Assembly (NCBI GenBank): GCA_023853785.1 | Contig: JAJIRX010000791.1 | Span: 1 to 64,000 of the forward strand | DNA: 64,000 bases | Source of the DNA: Psilocybe azurescens | Lineage: Eukaryota > Basidiomycota > Agaricomycetes > Agaricales > Agrocybaceae | Direction: 5' to 3' | Part shown: positions 11,961-24,924 of the stretch, one piece after another | Layout: every line of letters begins with the position of its first letter | Numbering within the stretch: the first letter of the stretch is position 1 | Program-made: the position numbers and the translations under genes | The notes under the pieces: model-generated | What the model saw: the letters and a program-made list of their open reading frames with translations, nothing else | Database searches by the model: none | What the model was told of the DNA's origin: nothing

Positions 11961-13263
11961 ATGCACCGCCGAAATGCAGAATCGAGGCCAATCCTATTTC
12001 CTACTATTGCCAAGGTCATTCCTCAAATTCGAGCGCACATAGACAGTGTTATGCGTGGTAATCCTGCCTTGCCACCAAAGTTAATCAAGGTTCAACTACA
12101 CCACTTGGTTGTCGAGCCGTTCCGAAAGCTTGCAAGGTCGCCTCATCTTACTTCGGCAGTCGTTGTTGATGGCCTTGATGAATGTGAAGACCACGCAATC
12201 CAAATGCTTATTGTTGTCTCTATTCATGAAGCCTTTGTCATTCACAAACTCTCTCTTCGTTTTATGATCGCGAGCCGTCCAGAAGCCCACATACGAGACA
12301 TCTTTGATCAAGCTCACATTTGCACCGTTACACATCGGCTTGCTCTGGACGAAGCATTCCAGTTGCCAAACCGCGACATCGAGAAATATCTCTGTGACAG
12401 TTTTAGGGTCATATACGACAGTAACCCCAAAGTCATAGCACATGTCATGAAGCCATGGCCATCACAAGGAATCATCGACCTCGTTGTTCACAAAGCTTCG
12501 GGCCAATTTATTTACGTTGCAACTATCCTAAAGTTCGTTGGGGCCGAGTATTATCGATATATATCTCAACTTGCTATCGTCATAGAACCCATCCCTTCCT
12601 ACGCAACACCGTTGGCTAATTTGGATTACCTATACTTCCAAGTCTTGTCAACCCATCATGACCTGGAGAATCTTGTGCGAGTACTCGGGACCATTTTAAT
12701 TCTATATGGATGACAGCCTCCTGAAGTCATAGAAGACAATTTGGGCCTGGAGGAAGGAGATTTGAATCTTATTTTGCGTGGTCTTCATTCGATGATTAAT
12801 TTTCCTATGCCTGAGGTTGATACGTACGAAGGCAACGGCGAATCTGACGAGGAACGTGGCTTACGACTATACCACGTCTCGTTCTACGACTATCTTATTG
12901 ATAAGGATCGCTCTGGGAGGACTACGTCGACCCTGGAGTGTCGCGACCGGGTGACTCTCCTCGGTTTCGACCTTGTCACTAAATAGATATCATGTCCTTG
13001 AAGGTGAACATGGATTATATTTTTCAGTCCATCATCTAACTTAAGTCTGGCTCATGGAGCTTGTCTCCACAGCGGCCCTTGCGATCCCGGACTTGGAGTT
13101 ACCTGATGAACAACCTGGGACGGCACTTTGGGAATTATCTCAAGGTTCTCGTAGCAAGGCATTAGAAACCCTGGTCGTACATGGGAGGCAATTCTGGGCC
13201 AACCATCCAATAATGAAAGTAGGATTTGCGGCCCTGCATTGTTTTATCATTCCTCGAGGATAG
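11961..13263 (+). pseudogene. NACHT/STAND NTPase pseudogene (fragment)
   Basis: The frame from 11961 carries the Walker B block VVVDGLDECED, then FMIASRPEAHIRDIF, the sensor region of fungal NACHT domains, and continues with KASGQFIYVATILKFV and a winged-helix-like tail. It stops at an in-frame TGA (12711-12713), yet the same frame resumes directly and keeps family-like sequence (LRLYHVSFYDYLIDKDRSG) to 12986. No Walker A P-loop is found upstream. A further weak piece lies at 13054-13263. The premature stop is a base substitution, not a homopolymer change, and the N-terminus is missing, so this looks truly broken. Fungal STAND proteins act as NLR-like sensors in heterokaryon incompatibility and defence. 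Confidence 0.65.
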
Positions 13264-15411
13264 TCTTTCCGACTACATCACTGTCTACCTTCACTATGAA
13301 CCCAAATGGGTCGGAAAAGCAGACGAAAAACGGACGAAACACCAAATTCATGCCTTTAAGTGCTGAATCTAAAAGGTCGGAATGCTCTATGCAAATTCCG
13401 GCCTTTTAAATTCAGACGTTTTGGGTATGAAAGTCCACCTCCAAGACGAAGTCAAAAATTTCAACCCCCATTAAGGGAAATTCAGCTGCGACTTTGTAAG
13501 CGGTTTGTGACATGGAATAATTTACAACTGCTATGACTATCTAAATACCTTATTTGTATTTTGACCCAATGTTCTATCTACTGGGAGAAATTCTCCCAAC
13601 GCTTGCCATTGAATTGACGCCCATTTTATAATAAATTATATGTGACTGTGACGCAAACTCATATTCCACGAGTCACGAGAAGAATGTTCTCGAACTTTCA
13701 CTGCCAAATTAAACCGACAGCTTATTCCTTTCATGGAATATGATGTCATAGACTTGGTTAGGGTATATAAGAGCTGGTCGGAGGCTTGAGTTGAAGCAAA
13801 ACGATTGACTTAGAATAGACTAGTAGATAGATGACTTGTAGCAAATATGTACTTTTCTATACCTAATAAGGTACCTTCACGTTGTCACGTTGTAGTCTAC
13901 AGATCTGAAAATGACAGATGTATAGCATGAAAAAACAGGGTTTCCATCCTTTTTAATTGTGACAAGCCATGACATTTCTAACGAGAGGAAGAATATCTTG
14001 ATGGGATATAGATGGGATATCCCGAGCCCTCAATATTTTATCAATATTCACCGCTGCTTGTTTATTGTCACGGAATGTCACTATTCAAAGGTGATACCCT
14101 AAAAAGGTAGGGTAGGAAACGTCCAAAATTACGGCGGGCATTTCAACCTCCAGTTTCACCTAGACACATTGGAAAAATCACCGCAGGGGGATAAAAAGTC
14201 ACCATCTCAGGTCAGAATTTAGGGCGGAATTTACCACCTCACGAGGGCCTTAGTGAGCTTTGGTATTAACGGAACATTCCAGCTACATGCATAACCCTAG
14301 GTGCATGGTGAAAATTTTCCTACTGCGCCTTTGTTTGTACAAACAGCCGCATCTGAACGCGCCATTGTTTGATTATGAGTGGCAACCAGATCCACAGCTA
14401 TGACGCAGCCGTGGTGTAAGCCTATTAGAACTCTTCGATTGCCCACACCACCCGAAGGCCATGCTGAAAGAAGTAATGACGTTGGGTTGTACCAAATTCG
14501 GCTGTTTGTACAAACACAGGCGCACCGGGAAATTTTTCACCCCTAGGGTTATGCATGTAGCTGTCATCAGATTGTTAATAGAATCTATGGACAAATTCTC
14601 CATATGTATAGAGGCAACTCCGAGCGGTCCTTTTGTCACCCTTTGTCTGCCATTCCGTGCTGAATTCCATCATCCATGAAAGCGTTCAGGATGAGATTTT
14701 CAATCTGGCATGGAGGCTGGTTCACTTCTCATACTGGAAGGCGACATGACAGATACCCAAAGCGAAAACTAGATACTGACCAGGGTTTTAGATCATTTTC
14801 TTCTCTTGGAGGACATCAACCCGCGACTCAAACAATATCCCACAAATCGAAGTCTAGCCAAGAAGTTATACATTAGGGAAGACCTCTTTCATACCTAACT
14901 CGCCGAATTTTGGTTGGATCAACTCTTCCGTTTTACGGGCGATCTTGCAAGTCATCTGTATGTTTCGTTTTATTTCATAGTATTGAACCTGTTCGATTTG
15001 AAGCACGTTTCGCTGCTGTGTTACTCCTTATTGCGAGCTAACGTGAATAAAAGTCTTTAGATAAACCACCTCTTGATGTTTATCTCCACTATCAAGTCAT
15101 GTTGTTAGCCGTGGAATAAGAGCATGAGAGAAGGGATGCCACAAAAAGACAGCCAGCGGTCCTGATAGACTATGTTGCCGAACCGCGACATGTTGATACT
15201 ATTGCTGACCCCGTCGCTTACTTCGTCACTATCCTCAGAAACCACTATGGTACTAAGTGTTGGGATGGATAGGAAGCACATATTTCCGTCTCATTGCCCT
15301 TTTTCAAAATTTCTACCATTTCCACGACGCTGATAATCTACGTCCGGCTAACGCTGCAATTTATTTTCCACGTCGATGGTCTCCGTGAGTAATAACAGTA
15401 ACAAGGACTGT
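13264..15411. other. intergenic with an inverted-repeat element
   Basis: No gene is supported. A TATA-like sequence (GGTATATAAGAGC, 13760-13772) is present but leads into no recognisable frame; it could belong to a solo LTR or an unrecognised transcript. The inverted repeat at 14264-14580 is the only clear structure. The rest is probably decayed repeat sequence. Confidence 0.4.
14264..14580. repeat. inverted repeat, ~85-bp arms around a ~150-bp loop
   Basis: The left arm (about 14264-14348) contains AGCTACATGCATAACCCTAG and ends TTTGTACAAACAGCCG. The right arm (about 14500-14580) is its reverse complement with roughly 15% mismatches. The size fits a foldback element or MITE, or the ends of a short DNA element. 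No coding capacity. No target duplication was established. Confidence 0.6.
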
Positions 15412-17103
15412 TCAAACCCATTCCCTTCCGACTCGCCGTCCTGCCTCAACACAATCCCCGACGCTGACACCTCCTACTCCAGCGCCCACAACAGCCAATC
15501 TAGCTCGCCATCCTCTAGAAATCGCATCTGATGGTCCGCCATTCGACGATAACCCCAAAGACGCTTTCATTTCCTCCATTCGATCTAGATGACCAGGACG
15601 AAGGGTTGGAATACATGCTTCGTTATTCCATACTCGCCAATAGATCGGATCAGGCAGTTCTCTGCCAAGCTGGACTTTTAGCTGGTCGAGAAGGTTCCAA
15701 ATGAAAGGAGGCGTCACATCGCATTCGGATGAACTAAGATGTAGTGGAAGAGGCGGTCTCGGATATGGGCCACCTGTCATTATGGTCAGCTTTGTGTGTG
15801 AAGCTGCATTGTAGTAATCCTCCGTGAGAGGGAAATCTTGCTCGTGCAGAGAACAAGAATCGAATACGGTCCCGAGAATCCCTGAAGAGGAATCGGAAGT
15901 TTTGGGATATCCGTCAGGCGGGCGAGGAATGAGGTAACCAAATCCTTCAGGATGGACATCTTTCGGAGGTGATGGGAAGACCAAGTTGACGACATGCACG
16001 GTGGAGGTGGGATTCTTGGTTAAGTGGGGACCAATGGAACATTTTGTGGGCCATTCATGAGATTATGTAGTACATGGAGCGGCAGAGCAGAGACGACATG
16101 GCTTGCCACTATAGGCGTACTTTGAGAATGGGAAATCTAGTGATGATCTATTAGAGTGTATTCACGGCACTGAAGGTGTTGACATACTTCCATATCCTGA
16201 TTATCCAACAGTCTAAGACCGGATATATGTGCATTCTTGGTGATGCTGACATTTGGTGTGGCCTGCAGCTTGCGTTCCATGGCTTTGGTCAATGTCTCCA
16301 TCCCATCCCTAAATGAATAAACAGAAGTTCCGCGCATCATGTCCGGTACATTGCCCATCTCATACGTCTCTTGCTCCGCCATCTCTTTCTTTTTCTTCGG
16401 CATGAGAAAACCCCGAACTACACTTCCCCAACCACGTTCTTCCGCCTCCCAGATAGCCGGAAAGCAGCTCGAACGCTCAGCGTCCGAGAGTCAGTAGCAT
16501 ATATTCCGTGCACCAGAGCGCTTCCAAATGTTCGGGCAAAGGTTTCCCCGAGCCGTCGTGTAAATAAGGAGTCCACACTCTCGTCACTGATGTTGCTAGG
16601 TCGATTAGCCTTTTGAACGGTTCAAATAGAATGGCCGGTAGCATGACAGATGCTAGCGAGGATGATATCATGGAAAAGATGGATGAGGGTATACGCTGCA
16701 AACCAGAGGGGCCTGAAGAGCCATATGACTTCGGGATATATAGGAAGCGAGCCTTTGCAGGAGCTGCAGTCCTAGGTACTGTAATGACCTCGTCCTGCAG
16801 CTTGAGTAGGTTAATCTATTCATCCAAACGGTTCAGCATTTTAACATTTCGATAACAAAGGATCTTGACCAACCAATTCAAGGACAGATTTGCCATTCGG
16901 TCGTAAAGACCGTGGTCCCCCTCCAAAAGTACAGATGCGCCTATTTGTGGCAATTTGACGCGTTCTGAGCGCACCCATCCTCCCAGTACATCTTGTCTCT
17001 CTATAAGAGATATCTTCGACGTCGGGAATCTTCGAGCAAGATGAATTGCAGAAGAAAGTCCAGTAAGACCTCCGCCCAATACTGCAATATGTGTCGGAGG
17101 CAT
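15412..17103 (-). CDS. HEM14: protoporphyrinogen oxidase (heme biosynthesis)
   Basis: The start at 17103 opens with the FAD dinucleotide motif (IAVLGGGLTGLSSAIHLARR, then LIERQDVLGGWV). GGPRSLRPNGKSVLEL, LQDEVITVPRTAAPAKARFL, RPSNISDESVDSLFTRRLGE and FGSALVHGIYATDSRTLSVR follow, and the C-terminus is the FAD-binding VVGAGVGGVSVGDCVEAGRR. The enzyme makes protoporphyrin IX from protoporphyrinogen IX at the mitochondrial inner membrane. Two introns are evident (one between VLEL and INLL, one before ISHSQ). The frame is broken four times, each by one missing base in a run: C5 at 16917-16921, T4 at 16611-16614, GG at 16459-16460 and AA at 16022-16023. All four repair by one base into perfect family sequence, so sequencing indels are more likely than a dead essential gene. 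Confidence 0.88.
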
Positions 17104-17348
17104 CTCTTCACTTCCGATGCGACTTTTGGATGGTATTTACGTGGCTGGCGAGCGAAACCTCTTCAAGTACGTGTGATGGATTCTCTGCAGTATAACATCA
17201 TTCCGAGTCATGGGAAGTGAATGTGTTGGAGGCTAGAACGAAAGCCGGGGATAGCAGATGCCTTTGCATTTGTTTATTCAGATTTAGGGCGCGCTTGACC
17301 CAATTAAGCTCACCATCGTGCATTGCAACCGCCCCACGACCACCAACC

Positions 17349-18246
17349 ATGGCCAACATCCTTCCTGAGGATATCATTGCTCTTTTTATTGACATTCTAG
17401 GGCACAATATGGATAAGGATAGAGTATGACGAAACGCTTCTCAACTGTCTTTCCGTATCTCGTTTATTTTACCATTATTCTGGGCTCGGGAAATTTCCTA
17501 GAGCTAGGCGGGTGTACCATGCAAAGAATTTCGGCTCTGGGGTACCTATGTGGATGCGCAGCCTACGTCCTTAATCCCATCTGATGAACAGACGGATCCA
17601 AGTTGTGATGATCTTGCCAGCCGACGGTGCGATGTTTCTAAGTCCCTTCAACCGACTCGAAATACTAACATTGATGTTCTCAACGTAAAACTTGAGGATA
17701 GATATACCTCTAGAAACCATTTATCGCAATTCTCCACGTTGAAACGCTTATCTCTTGAATATTACGATTCTTCTAGGTTCAACTCTATTAATCCAGAGAC
17801 GATTATAGACTTCGTATCTTGGAACCGCCACGGGCCATGCTTCATCTTTCATCTAGAACAATTTGTTTTTTGACACCTCGGTTGGATATCGACCCCGTTC
17901 TAGACTATGAATCTCAATGAGCAAAGGTCGATAATATTTTAAATCCAACAAGTCGATTTCCTTCGCTGCACAGAGTCAAAGTAGGAGTTTTCACCTTTGA
18001 CCCGACTTGCCCCAAATCAGCGGATATGGCCAATTTCTTAGCTTTTTCTCTTCCCGGACTCAAGAAATAGTTCTCCGTTGCTGTCATCATCAAAGTCGAT
18101 CGAATTCTCTGTTGAAATATGGGATTTCAAGAACCGTGCACCACTTCCATGACTTGCTAGTGTTTGGTCGCTCCCTTATATCGTTGGTCTTCCAAAGATC
18201 TTCAATAATTCGAAGTTTATCTGACGTCATGCATGATAATTCTTAG
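17349..18246 (+). pseudogene. F-box/LRR-like protein remnant
   Basis: From the ATG at 17349 the sequence reads ANILPEDIIALFIDILGHN. After a frame change it continues YDETLLNCLSVSRLFYHYS, which is the pattern of basidiomycete F-box-like proteins (LPxD/E, then LLNCSLVSR.W/F). Farther on, LKRLSLEYYDSS and ANFLAFSLPGLKK look like leucine-rich strands. The frames do not join into one protein without several changes, and only some of these sit in homopolymers. It may be a decayed member of the large F-box family, or an intron-rich gene I cannot resolve. Confidence 0.4.
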
Positions 18247-18309
18247 CTATTCATATTGTTCGTATTTAAAGCTCAAAAGGCTGCTCATCTCTTCCATACT
18301 CCAACCACC

Positions 18310-19816
<1,507 letters not shown>

Positions 19817-19918
19817 TGTACATTGACTTTACCCAAAAGGTTCAAATATATATTTCCGTTACAATTACCACTATTGCTGTTCATTGCCTACCTCGTACTT
19901 ACTGTTCTTTGAGATGTG

Positions 19919-21770
19919 CTACAAAGCATTCTTGTTTCCATGGAACTCTGCCAGTGTCTTTTCAGATTCGTCTCGAATAAGGACATGAAGTACATCCGTA
20001 CTTCTGCCCGTGCCATTTCTCCCTACATATTCTTCAATTCCCGCAATCACTGCTATAATGTGTTTAGACATCTCCGGTTCTGATTCTTTGGTAAATGGCA
20101 GGCGGAATAAGAAATTGGTTTGGCGAAGGGCCTCCATCAACTCCTCTTTGTAGCCGATATGTTTCAATATTTGAGAAAATATCAGCAAAATATTTTCCCA
20201 TGCTTTCGAGTCACTGCAAAGGATGTCAATTTCTGGGGCCACTCTGAGGACTAACAGCACCCACCGGATGGAACGCTTCCGGTCATCCCAAGGCCTGACG
20301 ATAAAATCTATCAAAGCTTTGGCGACTATTGTGAATTTCGATTGGTCCAGATAATATGGCCCTGATCGTGATGAGTCGAACAAGAAGTCCAGCAGGAGCT
20401 GTCGATATTGATCTTCCGGTCGCCATCCATGGGGCCACGATAGATCTTCGCTCAAGCAATACAAGAAGAGACCAAAAGGGTAAATATCTTCATGCCTTTG
20501 AGAAGGGTGTATAGCCGATATATGCTTCAAAGTGTCCAGAGGATCCACAATGCTCCATTGGGCCGCCACAAGAGTAAGGCAGAGGGTTAACCCAAAATCC
20601 AAAGGTGACTTCGCCAGTCGATCTCTCACGGCCTGGTCCCAGATACCCCTATGATGCATGTAAAGCTCATCTTTATTGTAGAACCTCTAGACATAGTGCA
20701 CAGGCGACTTTAGAACAGTTGAATAATCGATACAAACGTCTTACCGAGTTCTTTAGAGCCAATAAAAATTGGCAAAACAATTGGTCGGGTCGATATACAC
20801 GCTTGGTGCCTGGTGTCCACTTGAGTAGACATTGTACATAAGGCACGTCGAAAATCTCTAATCTCAATGATCCATCTCGAAATTCTGCTTTCTCTAAATG
20901 CTCGGTTATGTTGACGACGGAATATTCTACAGAAGCTGGGTAGTTGTCCCAGTCGCGGCCTGTGAATCGAATTTGTTAAATGATCAAAAGGTGGTACGAT
21001 TGAATGAATAGTACCTGTCTCGTGGAAGCGTTTGAGGTGGCGAATGCAGAGATGGACAGATTCATTGTGCATCATGCCTGGGTCTAAGTAGTGCCCTGTG
21101 GGACTTGCCGGGCCCAAGAGAAAGTTAGAGAAGGATGGGTGCCAAAAGCGGATGGGTGTTTCTTCATCTACAAATTCCACGAAAGGATCCAAGTCAAGTA
21201 TCAGGCGCCGTACATCGCCTTGGTTGAGAAAAAGTTGCTCCTCTAATCTTCTGGGTGTCAGACAGAAATCTCGCCCACTGATAGCAATGAAACCAAGCAG
21301 TCGAGCCACTTCAAAGAAGTTCTCTATCTTGTTGATAATCATCGAGTACAGTGCTTTCAGCCCCCACCGAGCATTGCGTTGGTAAGAACCTCCAGCAGAC
21401 GGTCAGTTGGAATATGATGAGGAGACGACACATAACGCATGGCCGTAACTGGGTAGATAAAATTTCCGGAGGATAACTTTACCAACGTGTTTACCTGGTG
21501 GTCTTCTGGCCAGTCACCTATGGGGAGTGCTGCTCTTCTTGGATGCGCCTCTCTGGTCTTTCGGAAGCAGTCGACCAGGTATCGCTTGATATCAACGTCT
21601 GGAACATTTGACAAATATATGAGATTTGTTGCCCGTGACTCAACATTCATTAATTGCCGCAACTCTAAAGGCAGTATCGTGTTAATGAATGTGGCTCTAG
21701 TATACTCAACCGAGTATCAATGAGATGCTGACCGGAGGTTATGATAACGGGGAACGATTGAACTTGCTCC
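19919..21770 (-). CDS. NACHT/STAND protein, C-terminal part; P-loop not found
   Basis: Read from high to low coordinates, the gene first shows a remnant FPVIITSG (the SRP block of NACHT cores), then RQLMNVESRATNLIYLSNVP, PDVDIKRYLVDCF, the helical block KLSSGNFIYPVTAMRYV, and a winged-helix/lid region ending IRFWHPSFSNFLLGPASP. A 240-residue C-terminal domain follows (IWDQAVRDRL to the stop at 19919). These are the features of basidiomycete STAND proteins after the nucleotide-binding core, but no Walker A or DECD motif lies upstream before the next gene. One missing G at 21361-21365 breaks the frame (GGGLKALYSM restored). Introns at about 21015-20959 and 20747-20690 are consistent. It is either an N-terminally truncated gene or part of a longer rearranged one. 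Confidence 0.55.
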
Positions 21771-21868
21771 GGGGAACAACAATTAAGGGCTGGACTTGCT
21801 CCTGGAGACTAAGAATTAAGGATTCCGTGGATTCATCGTCCCAAAATTTAGCATAGGGCTCTGCGCTG

Positions 21869-22930
21869 TTAGAGGCTATAGTCGATATGTGAGTCATTAA
21901 TCTTTGCACGTAGAACAAAAACTGTACAGCTTTGACGTTGGGCATTTTCCGATGACATAGATTCTCCCCGCAAAAGCTCTGCGTAATCGATGTCCGCTTG
22001 AGCTTCTAGGCCTTTCACCAGATCGACTAAGTCCTCGAATCTTCCTGTCAGATGGAGCCGCTGGTAAAGGGAGAAACAAAGGCCAAGGAGGGCCTCTACA
22101 TGACGATATGATGCAATGGGGGTCATCGACGTGGAGGCTTCCTCGTAATAGCAAATAGCTTCGTCTAGGTCATCTCTTTGCTGATTTTGCAGATATCTAC
22201 CGAATAGAGCGTGTGCCAGCTTCAACAGGTAGGGAACCTGGCATTCCACCACAATTGACGTTGAATACGTGCTCAACCTGGCGCGCAGCATCGGTATCGT
22301 TTCAGGCAGGATAAGTTGAATCGGGAGGCTGTCGGCCTTTGACAATGATATCCTGACAGAGTGAATAATTTCATCTAGAGACACAAGCCTGTGAGGATGT
22401 CCTTCCAAATGGGCTTTCTGGGTTCTGTTGTTCAGCAGTGTAGATCCTGGTCGTGGTGTAACTTCGAGGCTCCCTGAAGAAGTCCTGACCAAAAGATTTT
22501 CCAAGGCGCCAACAATACTGAGTGAAGCTGTGGATGAGGACTGTGATTTGATATACTCTCGAAGTGTTAGCTTATTATCGACCATAAAGCCCTCCAGAAG
22601 TCTTGATTGAAGATGCTCGAGAAGGAGATGGCGATGCGTAGGCGAACAGTCAAATAGGTATTCCCCGACGGAGATTGTGCCATTTATCAATTCATGAACC
22701 GGAGATACCATTTCTGGATGTAGAATACGCAAATCAGATCCTTTTGGCTCAAGGTAGACCACGCCTGGTAAAAATAACCAATTTAGTGAACCGAGAAAGA
22801 CAAGGGCACGCCTAACCGTCAGATATACAGATGTCGCTTGTTCCGCAGATTCTTGGTATAAGACGACTGGGGTCGGATAGCATTGAGACCTAGAAGACGA
22901 CGGGTAAGTAGGATACTCTTGATGAGACAT
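21869..22930 (-). CDS. STAND-related TPR protein
   Basis: One uninterrupted frame of about 353 codons from the ATG at 22930. The first part (RALVFLGSLNWLFLPG, then DLRILHPEMVSPVHELINGT and a HRHLLLEHLQSRLL helix) resembles the winged-helix end of fungal NACHT proteins. The second part has a TPR signature, LAHALFGRYLQNQQRDDLDE followed by AICYYEEA, plus a further helical pair. NACHT or NB-ARC followed by TPRs is the usual NLR-like layout in fungi, with TPRs as the sensing surface. Here the nucleotide-binding core is absent, so it may be a separated C-terminal half. It lies 3' of the gene starting at 24924 and overlaps its predicted end, so a fused model is possible. Confidence 0.5.
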   Translation of the reverse strand: MSHQEYPTYPSSSRSQCYPTPVVLYQESAEQATSVYLTVRRALVFLGSLNWLFLPGVVYLEPKGSDLRILHPEMVSPVHELINGTISVGEYLFDCSPTHRHLLLEHLQSRLLEGFMVDNKLTLREYIKSQSSSTASLSIVGALENLLVRTSSGSLEVTPRPGSTLLNNRTQKAHLEGHPHRLVSLDEIIHSVRISLSKADSLPIQLILPETIPMLRARLSTYSTSIVVECQVPYLLKLAHALFGRYLQNQQRDDLDEAICYYEEASTSMTPIASYRHVEALLGLCFSLYQRLHLTGRFEDLVDLVKGLEAQADIDYAELLRGESMSSENAQRQSCTVFVLRAKINDSHIDYSL

Positions 22931-24924
22931 AAAATCGAGGGAATGACATTTAATGGCGAGATGAAATACCAATCTCTGTCGTTGGTGATGGCAATCTTCG
23001 CCTCCGGTTTCTGGAATGTGTATAAAAATCATTGACATAGATGAATAAGGAAAAACACATACTTCTTTCAGTAGAAACTTGTTGATTAGCTTGGCAGGAT
23101 GGACTGTGGGCTATGCTCTTAATTAATATCAAGCTGGTAGATGCACTGATACAAACATTTATATCACTCACAGGAGATGGGAGTGAATGATGTATAATAA
23201 CATCCCCCGGGTTTCGGACGGCAAAGGCATTGGGGTGATGTTGGCTATGTTGTGAGCCTTGTGCTCCCTTACTCGAATAAGAGCTTGTTCTCTGAGGCTG
23301 GACGCGCGATTGCTCAGAGGTTCGCGAAGAACCGAGGGATACGTCATTGATTGGAGGTAAAGGCTGGTTCAAGGAGACATCGAGCCCAAGGCTACGATGA
23401 AGGTCTTGCCAAAGAGCATCGGAAAGTGTGGCCGTGAGCGTTCGCAAGAAAAGACACTGATTCCGGAGTAGGGAATGAGTCGTTTCACTTGTCAATTCGT
23501 CGGTCTCCTCTGCTCCGGGCCCTACTCTGACTTCAGCTGTACCACTGTGTTCCCAGCTGTACATGTCTCCTGGTACGTGCTGTCCATTCTCGCTGTGTCG
23601 AGAAACATAGTTCAAACGGAAGTTGGTCTGCTGGAAAAGGTTGTAGAAAGTCGCCATTCCCCAATAGGTAGTTTTGTCGCAGCCAACCACTACACGCAGG
23701 TCGCCGTTTTGAGCGTCGCGACCACAAGGACCATTCACAAATTTATACCAGCTCTCCGCATGGATCGCAACATGGTTGCGAAATTTAGAAATATTGTTAA
23801 GCTCCTCTTTGTAAGCGCCTTCGGGCATCGTTAAAATAGCGCCTTCCGAGGCCGACGATTCAAATGCTAGGACTCTACAATAGAGCCATCTGAATAAAGA
23901 TGGAACGTCGTTAGGCACGGCAATCTCACCTGCTTTCGGTATGACTGTGCTGAACCTTATTGACAGAGGAGCTTGCTAAATAGCTTCCGTTTGTGAATTC
24001 TTTGAATTCCCGAACGTCCCTTGACTCAACGGTGGATCTATGGGAACAAATCCTTCGGGAAGCTCGTCGGAGTGGATGGGATCCGTGGCAGGAAGACATA
24101 TATTAAACAGAAAGTCGAAAGAACCATCGGGAGTGATAATACCAACATCACCAATGCACACACCCTTCACCCGATAAGATGTTGGGAGGCGTATATTTGG
24201 CTGTGGTATCCACAGAGGATGACCTCGACCCTTCTGAAGGAGATGTTGCTCGTAAAGCTCGTTACTCTTCTGAAAGGGTTGGTTACCCGCTTCAAGTAGC
24301 CGACGATGTTCATCCCCTGTAGTAGGTGGTCGAGTAAGATGATCGTTTCTCGAATTCTCCTCAGGCGGCTAATCATTTGTTATTGCATACGAAAATAGAA
24401 TTAGACTGGTTACATGCAAAATTTTTATAATGCAACCCACAATATCGGGCAATGGACGATTTGCTAGTGAATTTATGCGTTGGTCCTGATCACCCGCTTG
24501 GTACCTTACACTCCTATTCCCGGAAGGTCCACCTTTTCACAGTGTATTAGCAAAATGGTAGCGTATGTACAGGCCTTCTTACTGTTTATATTCACAGTGA
24601 GGGTTGCATGGGGTCCATGTTGCGCGGTAAAATTACCACCATGAATTTGTGTATTTTGCGCCGATTCAAACATGGCAGCCGCAGCTCTTAAGACAACAAG
24701 TAGTTAGGCTTTCTGGACTGGACTGAACTCGACTAAAATTCGTACCTATTGCGCAATTGAATAGGTGCTGTTACGTTTCTCTTTCGTCTTCTCTCCACAG
24801 ATAATTGTTGAGCTGCCTCGACTGGCATCGATAGATTGGGCGCTAGTCGTGGGTCTCGGTCAAAAAGACCCGAGAAACATCCAGCGTCATTGGTGGGTTT
24901 GACTGATGATGTATTATTTCCCAT
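22819..24924 (-). CDS. basidiomycete STAND-associated family protein, function unknown
   Basis: Exon 1 starts at 24924 with MGNNTSS, which matches the N-myristoylation consensus (Gly2, Ser6). A second exon gives AMFESAQNTQIHGGNFTAQ, the short IxGGxF motif often found at the N-terminus of fungal NACHT proteins. Then come GRGHPLWIPQPNIRLP, VCIGDVGIITPDGSFDFLFN, ASEGAILTMPEGAYKEEL, HAESWYKFVNG, VVVGCDKTTYWGMATF and NQCLFLRTLTATLSDALW. I recognise this order from a large family of uncharacterised mushroom proteins, often next to or fused with STAND genes. The end, HPAKLINKFLLKE then KPEAKIAITNDRDW, is the family's usual C-terminus. The last coding bases after RDW are uncertain, so the end coordinate is approximate. 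Role unknown; membrane attachment is inferred from the myristoylation motif. Confidence 0.65.
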
